A stretch of 7,926 nt of DNA. It comes from Kiritimatiellales bacterium. Its GTDB lineage: Bacteria > Verrucomicrobiota > Kiritimatiellia > Kiritimatiellales > Pontiellaceae. This document shows, one piece after another, positions 1 to 5,879 of this stretch. The notes below the pieces were generated by a model. That model was given only the letters and a program-made list of their open reading frames with translations. It made no database searches and was not told where the DNA came from. Made by a program: the position numbers and the translations under genes. The stretch's first letter is position 1, and each line of letters opens with the position of its first letter. The stretch lies in the NCBI GenBank assembly GCA_015486775.1, contig WFRA01000424.1:1-7926 (forward strand). Direction: 5' to 3'.

Positions 1-21
1 GGAGATGTGTATAAGAGACAG
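1..21 (+). other. Nextera transposase adapter remnant (library artefact)
   Basis: Positions 3-21 read AGATGTGTATAAGAGACAG, the 19-bp Tn5 mosaic end used in Nextera/tagmentation libraries. The two preceding bases (GG) match the last bases before the mosaic end in the Nextera read-2 adapter as I know it, and not those of the read-1 adapter. This is untrimmed sequencing adapter, not a genomic Tn5 element. The reading frame of the symporter gene stays open through it by chance, so true genomic sequence should be taken to begin at 22. Confidence 0.96.
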
Positions 22-399
22 GGGTAGCGCCGTCCATACCCAGAACTGTTCCGTGGGCCTCCCAAAGCGGCGGCGGATGGCGTCGCAGACAGTAATCGCC
101 CGCATTTGGCGGTAGCGTGCCGCCAGAAAAAAATAGATCAGCAAATAGGGGATGGTGCCGACAAGGTAAACGATCACCAGCAAAAAGCCGGTTTCAAACA
201 CCTTTGCACCTGCGGCGGTGAAGGAGTAGGCCGTCAGTCCGACCGCCAACGACGACATGCCGTTAATCCACCAAAGAAGATTTCCCCCGCCGCGGAAAAA
301 GTCGGAGGCGTTTTTGTTGATCCGGCTCCATAGAAGGCCGATGCCCATCATGAAAGTCAGATAAAACCCGATCACCGCATAGTCCCATCCCGTCAGCAT
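22..399 (-). CDS. Sodium:solute symporter (SSS family), N-terminal fragment
   Basis: The reverse strand from the ATG at 399-397 gives 126 codons with no stop before the adapter; the rest of the gene lies beyond the left edge. The protein starts MLTGWDYAVIGFYLTFMMGI. It has a first membrane helix at about residues 7-24, then a short loop SDFFRGGGNLLWWINGMSS, which is the typical SSS (SLC5-like) stretch leading into the unwound second helix (about 45-65, with AVGLTAYSFTAAGAK). A third helix follows at about 71-93, then a basic cytoplasmic segment with CDAIRRRFGRP. Family members (usually 450-600 residues) use the sodium gradient to import sugars, uronates, sialic acid or similar solutes; the substrate cannot be told from this part. 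A GGGAG ribosome binding site lies 10 bases upstream of the start (410-414). The gene is divergent from the DUF2264 gene, which suggests shared control and uptake of its substrate. The family call is firm and the substrate is unknown. Confidence 0.88.
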
Positions 400-409
400 A
401 GAGGTACTC

Positions 410-414
410 CCTTT
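410..414 (-). promoter_or_regulatory. Ribosome binding site of the symporter gene
   Basis: On the minus strand GGGAG sits 10 bases before the ATG at 399, within AAAGGGAGTACCTCTATG. It supports the choice of start for a gene whose 3' end is missing. Confidence 0.7.
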
Positions 415-426
415 TCTGGTTTGTAT

Positions 427-500
427 GTCGCAAATGATATGCCAAAGCACGGCACCGAAACAACCGGTCTTGTACGCCATATGAATGTGCTATTTGCGAC
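427..500. promoter_or_regulatory. Spaced 9-nt inverted repeat in the divergent promoter region
   Basis: GTCGCAAAT at 427-435 and its exact reverse complement ATTTGCGAC at 492-500 are separated by 56 bases. Each arm lies near the presumed promoter of one of the two divergent genes: the left arm at the symporter start site, and the right arm about 10 bases upstream of a -35-like TTGACT (511-516) facing the DUF2264 gene. This layout would suit a regulator that binds two sites and loops the DNA, but no specific regulator family is recognisable. An 8-base match to the arm (TTTGCGAC) also occurs at 6115-6122. Confidence 0.4.
434..463 (-). promoter_or_regulatory. Candidate sigma70-type promoter for the symporter gene
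   Basis: Reading the minus strand, a TTGTTT box (463-458) and a TATCAT box (439-434) are 18 bases apart. The -10 differs from consensus at one base and the -35 at two. Transcription would start near 427, leaving an untranslated leader of roughly 28 bases with the ribosome binding site. One arm of the 9-nt inverted repeat (427-435) would cover the edge of the -10 box and the start site, a position typical of repressor binding. This is prediction from pattern only. Confidence 0.4.
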
Positions 501-550
501 GGCTTGCCGGTTGACTTTTGGAATCCGGAATGTTTTTTCACGGGAAAGCG

Positions 551-568
551 GGCTGCCAACCGGCAGCC
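551..568. repeat. GC-rich hairpin in the DUF2264 leader
   Basis: GGCTGCC (551-557) and GGCAGCC (562-568) form a perfect 7-bp stem with a 4-base loop AACC. It lies about 115 bases before the DUF2264 start and would be in its leader RNA if transcription begins near the TTGACT box at 511-516. No U-tract follows, so it is not an intrinsic terminator. Confidence 0.5.
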
Positions 569-589
569 ACGGTGGGGTACCGCCTGGTG

Positions 590-615
590 GCGCAAAACAT
601 GGCGTTGTTTTGCGC
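590..615. promoter_or_regulatory. Perfect 26-nt palindrome (10-bp arms) upstream of the DUF2264 gene
   Basis: GCGCAAAACA (590-599) is followed by a 6-base spacer and then the exact reverse complement TGTTTTGCGC (606-615). The arms match at all ten positions. It lies 68 bases before the DUF2264 start codon. It could be an operator for a dimeric regulator (for example one acting on sugar catabolism) or an RNA hairpin in the leader. There is no run of T after it, which speaks against a terminator. The sequence shows the symmetry; the role is inference. Confidence 0.55.
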
Positions 616-671
616 ACATGGTCTATTGCGGGTTTGTGCAGGAATGCCACAATTTCCTCCGGCTCTAAAAA

Positions 672-678
672 AGAGGAA
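672..678 (+). promoter_or_regulatory. Ribosome binding site of the DUF2264 gene
   Basis: AGAGGAA, with its GAGG core at 673-676, precedes the ATG at 684 by 7 bases. It is preceded by an A-rich run. It fixes the start of this gene over possible alternatives further in. Confidence 0.75.
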
Positions 679-683
679 GCGGC

Positions 684-2699
684 ATGGCATACAGGTTGAA
701 AGATCCAGACTTTGGAAAAAGCCCGCTCACGGGCATGGTTCGCGAACATTGGCTCGATGCCGCCGAATATTTGGTGGACGGCGTTTTCCGGCACATCCAG
801 GGGTTGGACGATCCCATCGCGATCCCGAAGCAGAGCGAGGTGACCTATCCCCTGCCGGACGACCCGCCGCACCGCTACATGGCGGCGGAATTCGAGGGGT
901 TGGCGCGTACGTTCATGGCCGCAGCGCCGGTCATCGCCGACCGGCCGGATGCCGCCTGCAACGGCATCAACCTGCGCGACTACTATGCCCGCCAGATCCT
1001 GCTGGCCACCGATCCGCAGTCGCCGCGCTTTGTGGGCTATATTTCGGAGTTCACGAAAGAATACGGAAAGATGCAGTATCAACAGACGGTCGAGGGCGGC
1101 GCGCTGGTGGTGGGGCTGATGCAGTGCCGCGAGCAGATTTGGGATCGCTATTCCGACGATGAAAAACAACAGGTGGCCGCACTGCTTTCGGACTATGGCC
1201 ACAGCCAGACCATCGGCCACAACTGGCGCTTCTTCAACGTGCTGATGCTCACCTTCCTGAAGCTCAATGGGTTCGGGATCGACGAAGCCGTGCTGAAGGA
1301 TCACCTCCAGCATTTGATGGCGCTCTATTCCGGCGATGGCTGGTATAACGACGATCCGTGCTACGATTTCTACAACCCCTGGGGCCACCATTTCTACGGG
1401 CCGCTCTGGTGCCGCTGGTATGGCCTCGAGCACGAACCCGAGCTGGCCGCGATCATCCAGCAGCGCAACCGCGAGTTTATCGCCAACTGGCCGAGGTTCT
1501 ACTCCCGCGATGGCAAGCAGCTGATGTGGGGTCGGAGCATCATCTATCGCTTCGGCTGCTCGGCCGCGCTCGGCGCGCACTTCTTGATGGACGATCCGGT
1601 GCTTGATCCCGGCTTTGCCCGCCGCATCGCCTCGGCCAACATGCTGCAGTTCATCACGCGCGACGATATCTATGTGAACGGGGTTCCATGCCTTGGATAC
1701 TACGGCCCGTTCGATCCGCTCATTCAATTCTACAGCTGCGCCGCCAGCCCGTTCTGGATCGCCAAGATTTTCGTGGCGCTTTCGCTGCCGAAGGATTCAC
1801 CCTTCTGGACGGCGGAAGAAAACGAGGGCTTCTGGGCGGAGCTGGGTGAATGTACGGAATCCGTCGAACTCGAAGGCCCCGGCATTCTTGTGGTGAACCG
1901 GGGCGAGACCGGTACCACCGAAATCCTCACCGGCAAGGTGCCGCAGCACGCGCCCTACTACAACCAGCTTTCGTTTAACTGCGACTATTGCTACGAAGAT
2001 GAAAACCCGCAGGGAAGCAACCCGGCCAACTATTCGATCAGCGATGGAATTAGCGAAGGGTTCCGCATTCCGCTCGCGATCGGCTTCAACCGCTTCGAGG
2101 GCGGCGTACTCTACCGCACCCTAAACATGAAGCAAGGCGGGGGCGCCAACTCGATGTTCAGCTATGTGGTGAACAAGGGACCCGAGCGCATCGACCTCGC
2201 CGATATCATCGTCCCCTTCGGGGTGGTTCGGGTGGATCGCGTGCGCATTCCCCGGAGCAACACGCTGCACCTCGGCCACTATGCCCTGCCGCACCTCGCC
2301 GGAAAACTTCCAATCCTTGAAACAGACCGCGTTGATGACCATCCAACGCTGACCGCCTCCATCGACGGGCGGAAGGTGGCGATGGTCGCCGTCCACGGAT
2401 GGGACGGGCTGGAGGTCGCCGTGCATGGCGCCGGCCTGAATCCGGAAGCGGACGAAAGCACGGTGATCCATGCCGTCCGCAGCGAAGAGAAGGAGTATGC
2501 GGGCATGGAAACGATGGTCACCGTTCTGCTGCACCGCCAGGACGGCGGCGAGTGGATGGAGGACGAGCTGATGCCGATTCGCTCGTTCGGGCTGCTGCCG
2601 TGGGCACCCTCCGGCCAGCCCTGCGGCGCGCGGCTTGAACTCAAGGATGGCCGCCGGTTCGAGATCGACTTCGGCAACGTCGAAGGCAACCTGCGGTAG
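684..2699 (+). CDS. DUF2264 family protein (putative glycoside hydrolase, GH154-like)
   Basis: A complete 671-residue protein with the length and layout of PF10022 (DUF2264). Its N-terminal part (about 1-380) is helix-rich, as in (alpha/alpha)6-type glycosidase folds. Conserved aromatic and acidic clusters typical of the family are visible: IGHNWRFFNVL (177-187), GDGWYNDDPCYDFYNPWGHH (217-236), MWGRSIIYRFG (281-291) and LGYYGPFDP (337-345). A beta-rich C-terminal part follows (about 385-671). I recall that members of this family were assigned to GH154 with beta-glucuronidase activity on complex plant glycans; I cannot verify that here, and the substrate of this protein is unknown. No signal peptide or membrane segment is seen, so it is probably cytoplasmic and acts on oligosaccharides after uptake. 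It is divergent from the symporter gene across a palindrome-rich control region. Codon use is GC-rich and third-position biased, which produces long stop-free frames on the opposite strand. Confidence 0.88.
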   Translation: MAYRLKDPDFGKSPLTGMVREHWLDAAEYLVDGVFRHIQGLDDPIAIPKQSEVTYPLPDDPPHRYMAAEFEGLARTFMAAAPVIADRPDAACNGINLRDYYARQILLATDPQSPRFVGYISEFTKEYGKMQYQQTVEGGALVVGLMQCREQIWDRYSDDEKQQVAALLSDYGHSQTIGHNWRFFNVLMLTFLKLNGFGIDEAVLKDHLQHLMALYSGDGWYNDDPCYDFYNPWGHHFYGPLWCRWYGLEHEPELAAIIQQRNREFIANWPRFYSRDGKQLMWGRSIIYRFGCSAALGAHFLMDDPVLDPGFARRIASANMLQFITRDDIYVNGVPCLGYYGPFDPLIQFYSCAASPFWIAKIFVALSLPKDSPFWTAEENEGFWAELGECTESVELEGPGILVVNRGETGTTEILTGKVPQHAPYYNQLSFNCDYCYEDENPQGSNPANYSISDGISEGFRIPLAIGFNRFEGGVLYRTLNMKQGGGANSMFSYVVNKGPERIDLADIIVPFGVVRVDRVRIPRSNTLHLGHYALPHLAGKLPILETDRVDDHPTLTASIDGRKVAMVAVHGWDGLEVAVHGAGLNPEADESTVIHAVRSEEKEYAGMETMVTVLLHRQDGGEWMEDELMPIRSFGLLPWAPSGQPCGARLELKDGRRFEIDFGNVEGNLR

Positions 2700-2706
2700 C
2701 CGTCCT

Positions 2707-2732
2707 GTAGGATGCAGCTCCAGCTGCGTCCC
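2707..2732 (+). repeat. REP-like palindrome, unit 1
   Basis: A 26-base unit that starts with GTAGG, closes on a TCCA loop (2719-2722) and ends GTCCC. Positions 4-12 pair with 17-25 of the unit, giving nine pairs with a single T-G wobble (unit positions 7 and 22). A GTAG at the foot of an imperfect hairpin is the hallmark of REP elements mobilised by RAYT (TnpA-REP) transposases. It begins 7 bases after the DUF2264 stop codon, in the usual extragenic position. Confidence 0.65.
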
Positions 2733-2746
2733 GCGTCGCCCGTAGA

Positions 2747-2772
2747 GGGTCGATGCTGGAGCATCAACCTAC
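2747..2772 (-). repeat. REP-like palindrome, unit 2, inverted copy
   Basis: Read on the minus strand this is a second 26-base unit, again starting GTAGG, with the same TCCA loop and the same T-G wobble at unit positions 7 and 22. It differs from unit 1 at six bases, and these six form three compensated pairs (unit positions 6/23, 9/20 and 10/19). The stem is therefore kept although the sequence has changed. The two units are in opposite orientation with 14 bases between them, as in a BIME. Confidence 0.65.
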
Positions 2773-2799
2773 CTCCGCTTGGCATGCACATCGCACATT

Positions 2800-2838
2800 A
2801 AAAAAGCGCCCTCCGCTTTTGGCAAAGGGCGCTTTGCG
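2800..2838 (-). terminator. Intrinsic terminator for the leftward PEP-CTERM gene
   Basis: AAAGCGCCCT (2803-2812) and AGGGCGCTTT (2826-2835) form a perfect 10-bp stem with a 13-base loop. On the minus strand the stem runs into six T (2805-2800), the classic rho-independent form. It lies 22 bases beyond the stop codon of the PEP-CTERM remnant. In the other direction the stem is followed only by TTT and then GCGG, so leftward termination is the main function, with possible weak action on DUF2264 read-through. Confidence 0.85.
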
Positions 2839-2859
2839 GTTTCCGATCTCTGGAAAGGG

Positions 2860-3308
2860 CTACATCATGAAGCGCCTGCGGATGAAGATGGCGCCTGCTC
2901 CGAAGAGGACCATCAATCCGAGGGTGGCCGGTTCCGGGATGGTGGTTACATCGACGGCAATGTTGTCGAGGAAGATTCCCCTGCCGCTGGTGTATCCTCC
3001 GTTGTCGGTGCTGATCTGGATGCCGCCCACGGCTCCACCCGTGCCTGCCGCAATGTCGTAGGATCCGCTGACGGTGGTCCAGGTTCCGTTGGCCGCGGTT
3101 TCGACGGTGCTGTCGTCGTTGAAGCTGAACGTCTGACCCAGTACGGCGGAGCTGAACCAGGCATCGGAGATACATTGAGGTTCTGGCTGTTGTTGTCCGT
3201 CCGCACCTTGACCGTCCATCCAGTGGGGTCGATGGAGCTGTTTGAATCATAGCCAAGAATGTCGAACGACCAGCTTACCTTCGTGATATTGGCGGCGTTG
3301 GCGGCTTC
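2860..3308 (-). pseudogene. PEP-CTERM sorting-domain protein, C-terminal remnant with frameshift
   Basis: The reading ends in the PEP-CTERM tail: IPEPATLGL, a hydrophobic segment (about LMVLFGAGAIFI), then RRRFMM and a stop at 2860. Such tails are recognised by exosortase, and the proteins are exported and sorted to the envelope. The reading before it (DAWFSSAVLGQTFSFNDDS, and further on SGRGIFLDNIAVDV) looks like a beta-sandwich surface domain. Near 3160-3176 the sensible frame changes: upstream, the natural protein reads NITKVSWSFDILGYDSNSS and then WTVKVRTDNNSQNLNVS, one frame away. One missing base (or two extra ones) explains this. Going further upstream there is no ATG, GTG or TTG start and no signal peptide before a TAG at 3390-3392, so the 5' end is missing as well. 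A short ORF from an ATG at 3219 is only a by-product of the shift. The upstream limit is approximate. Confidence 0.8.
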
Positions 3309-3391
3309 CCGTCGCCAGTGGCGTGAATTGATGGGGTGGTTTACGCATTTTTGTGGTTGCTGCTCCTGGGAAGGGCGTTGAAGATGCCCCT

Positions 3392-3550
3392 ATGGAAACG
3401 CTGAGCATTATTTTCATCATGACCGACCCGCAACAGGTGCGAATGCTGGGCTGCCGGGGGCATCCGGAGGTAAAAACGCCGAACATTGACCGCATTGCGG
3501 AACGGGGCGTTAATTTTTACAGCGCCTATTGCCCGACGCTTCCAATCTGA
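3392..3550 (+). pseudogene. Sulfatase, N-terminal fragment truncated at the active site
   Basis: Fifty-two residues from the ATG at 3392 match the start of a type I (formylglycine) sulfatase: LSIIFIMTD, then MLGCRGHPEVKTPNIDRIAE, then GVNFYSAYCPTLPI. In intact enzymes of about 450-550 residues this is followed at once by the C-x-P-S-R motif whose Cys becomes formylglycine. Here the next codon is TGA and nothing sulfatase-like follows in any frame I read. A second sign of decay is TDPQQ, where the usual metal-binding TDDQ or TDQQ has an acidic or amide residue in place of Pro. The ribosome binding site is poor. An in-frame GTG at 3353 adds 13 residues of unlikely relevance. The product cannot be active. 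Its presence suggests that sulfated glycans were, or are, substrates of this organism. Confidence 0.8.
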
Positions 3551-3552
3551 GG

Positions 3553-3566
3553 GCTTCTTCAGAAGC
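3553..3566. repeat. Short perfect palindrome after the sulfatase break
   Basis: GCTTCT (3553-3558), TC, then AGAAGC (3561-3566) is a 14-base inverted repeat. It begins 3 bases after the TGA that ends the sulfatase fragment. It may be an operator for the GH74-like gene or a trace of the rearrangement. The rest of 3551-3641 is AT-richer and probably holds the promoter of the downstream gene, but no convincing -35/-10 pair can be named. Confidence 0.35.
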
Positions 3567-3626
3567 TGAAAACGGACAGCTTATGTTGGTTAATTTGCTG
3601 GATCTATGTGAAATAAACGCGAAACA

Positions 3627-3633
3627 AGAAGGG
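3627..3633 (+). promoter_or_regulatory. Ribosome binding site of the GH74-like gene
   Basis: A GA-rich AGAAGGG tract about 8 bases before the ATG at 3642. An in-frame TGA at 3609-3611 rules out a longer N-terminus, so the lack of a signal peptide is not caused by a wrongly chosen start. Confidence 0.65.
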
Positions 3634-3641
3634 TAGCCGCA

Positions 3642-5879
3642 ATGGAAGGGAGTCTTTCTGAATCATGGAGCTGGACACAGGCTAAATTCGGTGGCGGTGG
3701 ATACATTACCGGGCTGACTTGCGACCCAACGAATCCGGAAATCCTTTATGCCCGTTGCGATGTGGCCGGCGCATTCCGCAGCGTGAATGGCGGCGAGAGC
3801 TGGACGATTATCAATAACGGCATGACCGCTAAGCACCACCATTTGACACAGGCGTTGGCCGTCAGCCCGTTTAATCCAAAAATTCTTCTGCGTGGCAGTG
3901 GCGACGCGCGCGATCACAAAACTTTCGGTTCAATCCACCGCAGCAACGATGGCGGCGATCAGTGGAGCTTTATTACGGATGCCGTCGATTTTTCGGGAAA
4001 CGGGGCAACCCGCACTTCCAAGGAAATGATCGACTTCAGTCCATTGGAGGAAGGGTTCGTACTGGCCGGAGGATACTCCACCGGAGCGTGGATCAGTCGC
4101 GATAACGGGGAAATCTTTTCCTCGTCGGGATTGGAAGGGGAACGCATCGGGTTGGTAAAGTGCCATCCGCACAAACGCCCGGTGCTCTATGCCGCCACCA
4201 TCGGCGATTCGGCGCTACGTTGCCTCAACTATTACCCAGGCATGACGCTCGCCGAAAAGCTCGACGCGCACCACGACACACCACGCGGCGATATGGGGAG
4301 GCTCTATGCCTCCACTGACAATGGCACAAGCTGGGAGCTGCTGTGCGAGTTGGCCGGAACCGGGTTTTATCACTTGGGTTTCGACCCGGGAGACGAATCG
4401 ATTCTATACGCCGCCACCAATCGGGGCATGCTCGTCAGCCGCAATGGCGGCCGCTCGTTCGAAATGTGCACCAATGGGTTGCCGCCGGATACGCTCTATG
4501 CCGCGCTCGCAGTTTCCGCGCACGACGGTGCGGTCTATGCCTCGGTCTGCTTCGACCATCCGGGCATTCCGATCTATCGCAGCACCGATCAGGGAAAAAG
4601 CTGGGCATTGCTGAAGGAATACACCAATGACGACCTTTCCGATTTCCCGCCCTACATCAAGTCGCCAAGCGACATCGGTGTCTCGATTTCTACCATCCTC
4701 ACGCCACCGGGGAAGCCGGGAACCATGTATATTTCCAACTATTTCGGTGTCTCGAAAAGTATTGATGGCGGGCAGACGTGGTGCGGCCACCAATTCCGGG
4801 GAACGGAAACCCTGTGCGGCGAAAGCATGTTCAGTGAACCGGTAAACCACTCGGGTACGGTCTACATCGACATCTGCGACCACCCGCCTGCGCGTAGCAC
4901 CGACTTTGGCGAGTCGTACCATTTGCTCGAAGGTTTGCCGGGCGAGGGAGTCTCGCTGGTGGTTTCGCGCCACCGCCATGACTTTATGGTCTGTGGCTAC
5001 GGACGCAAGCGCCGCTTTACCGGGCGTGCAGCGATTTGCGTCAGCGACGACGGGGGAAAAACCTCACACGAAACCAAGTTGTTCAAGGGCAAGTACTATG
5101 TCCAAGCCTTGCGTGAAGACTATCTCAGCCCTGGCGTCTTCTACGCCATGATCGAGGGCAGCCTCTCAACCGAGGCAGGCATCTATTGTTCGTGCGACTG
5201 GGGCGAGACGTGGAACCCCATGGCCAATCCGTTTCCTGCGCGCATGCAAACGCTACCGCATCGTGAAAAATGGATCGACGACGAGTTGCTCAATATTGCC
5301 GTAAACCAGCGCAAGAACGTATGCGGCAACAACCAGCTGATGGCGGTCGATCCGCACGAACAGGGCACCCTCTATGTCGGCGAATGGACGGAGGGGCTGT
5401 TCAAAACATCTGATGGCGGGAAGACCTGGAGGGATATCGGACAGGCACTCCCATTTGGAAACGACCGCACCTCCGTGCTGGTTGCCGTCAAGAGCGATGA
5501 AAAGCGGCCGGGCGTTGTTTACGTCGGGTTCATCCGCGAAGGGCTTTGGCGATCAGAAGATAGTGGCGAAAGCTGGGAAAAGATTTTCCCGCTCGACGGT
5601 TCCATCTGCAATGTATCGGCCTTGGCTCTTGGCGGCTCCAATGGCGAATCGGTTTTGTTTGCCAGCGAACCGCTGGATCTGTGCTGGTGCCCGTCGACTG
5701 TCATGCTCAGCCAGGACTACGGTGCAACTTGGAACAATATCTACGATCCGCACATGGGCGCCATTTGTTGGAAGGGCATCGCCCTCGATGCAAAGACCGA
5801 CCGAGTCTACGGCCTCACCGGAGGCAACGGCCTCTTCTACGCCGAAGCGAGTGCGAATGGTGCAGATCACGCAGTGTAA
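3642..5879 (+). CDS. GH74-like Asp-box (BNR) beta-propeller glycosidase, no signal peptide
   Basis: A complete 745-residue protein built of propeller blades. Thirteen Asp-box motifs of the S-x-D-x-G-x-x-W type are visible, at about residues 47, 101, 152, 224, 266, 314, 373, 419, 468, 517, 589, 638 and 690 (examples STDNGTSW, SIDGGQTW, SEDSGESW); several are degenerate (SRDNGEIF, STDFGESY, SDDGGKTS). The opening FGGGGYITGL, followed by CDPTNPEILYARCDVAGAFR (27-46), closely resembles the start of GH74 xyloglucanases, where the Asp of the D-x-x-G segment (here D40) is a catalytic residue. The second catalytic Asp may lie near YIDICD (408-413). GH74 enzymes form two seven-bladed propellers with the substrate cleft between them and normally act outside the cell. 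This one has no signal peptide, so it is either cytoplasmic or mis-localised. Alternatives are a sialidase-like or sortilin-type (VPS10-like) propeller without GH74 activity. It follows a broken sulfatase but has its own ribosome binding site, so it may be a single-gene unit. Confidence 0.83.
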   Translation: MEGSLSESWSWTQAKFGGGGYITGLTCDPTNPEILYARCDVAGAFRSVNGGESWTIINNGMTAKHHHLTQALAVSPFNPKILLRGSGDARDHKTFGSIHRSNDGGDQWSFITDAVDFSGNGATRTSKEMIDFSPLEEGFVLAGGYSTGAWISRDNGEIFSSSGLEGERIGLVKCHPHKRPVLYAATIGDSALRCLNYYPGMTLAEKLDAHHDTPRGDMGRLYASTDNGTSWELLCELAGTGFYHLGFDPGDESILYAATNRGMLVSRNGGRSFEMCTNGLPPDTLYAALAVSAHDGAVYASVCFDHPGIPIYRSTDQGKSWALLKEYTNDDLSDFPPYIKSPSDIGVSISTILTPPGKPGTMYISNYFGVSKSIDGGQTWCGHQFRGTETLCGESMFSEPVNHSGTVYIDICDHPPARSTDFGESYHLLEGLPGEGVSLVVSRHRHDFMVCGYGRKRRFTGRAAICVSDDGGKTSHETKLFKGKYYVQALREDYLSPGVFYAMIEGSLSTEAGIYCSCDWGETWNPMANPFPARMQTLPHREKWIDDELLNIAVNQRKNVCGNNQLMAVDPHEQGTLYVGEWTEGLFKTSDGGKTWRDIGQALPFGNDRTSVLVAVKSDEKRPGVVYVGFIREGLWRSEDSGESWEKIFPLDGSICNVSALALGGSNGESVLFASEPLDLCWCPSTVMLSQDYGATWNNIYDPHMGAICWKGIALDAKTDRVYGLTGGNGLFYAEASANGADHAV

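Noticed and set aside
1..21. Genomic Tn5-type transposon end
   Set aside because: It is the engineered mosaic end at the very edge of the sequence, with adapter bases before it and no transposon genes nearby.
400..683. Riboswitch in the leader of the DUF2264 gene
   Set aside because: Hairpins are present but no conserved core of a known riboswitch class is recognisable, and the elements are perfect palindromes more typical of operators.
393..1727. A 444-codon open frame on the strand opposite the start of the DUF2264 gene
   Set aside because: It overlaps a well-supported gene, has no recognisable domain, and its composition (rich in R, H, V, A) is what antisense reading of GC-biased codons produces.
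2707..2772. CRISPR array or intrinsic terminator as explanation of the palindromes
   Set aside because: There are only two units, they are inverted and differ in sequence, the spacing is too short for CRISPR, and there is no T-run after either stem.
2798..3256. A 152-codon minus-strand frame across the PEP-CTERM remnant
   Set aside because: It is a shadow frame of low-complexity R/H/Q residues; the PEP-CTERM tail and its sandwich domain lie in another frame.
3548..3550. TGA at the sulfatase catalytic position read as selenocysteine
   Set aside because: The codons after the TGA give G-L-L-Q-K and not x-P-S-R, there is no sulfatase sequence downstream, and no SECIS-like hairpin is evident. 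It is a truncation.
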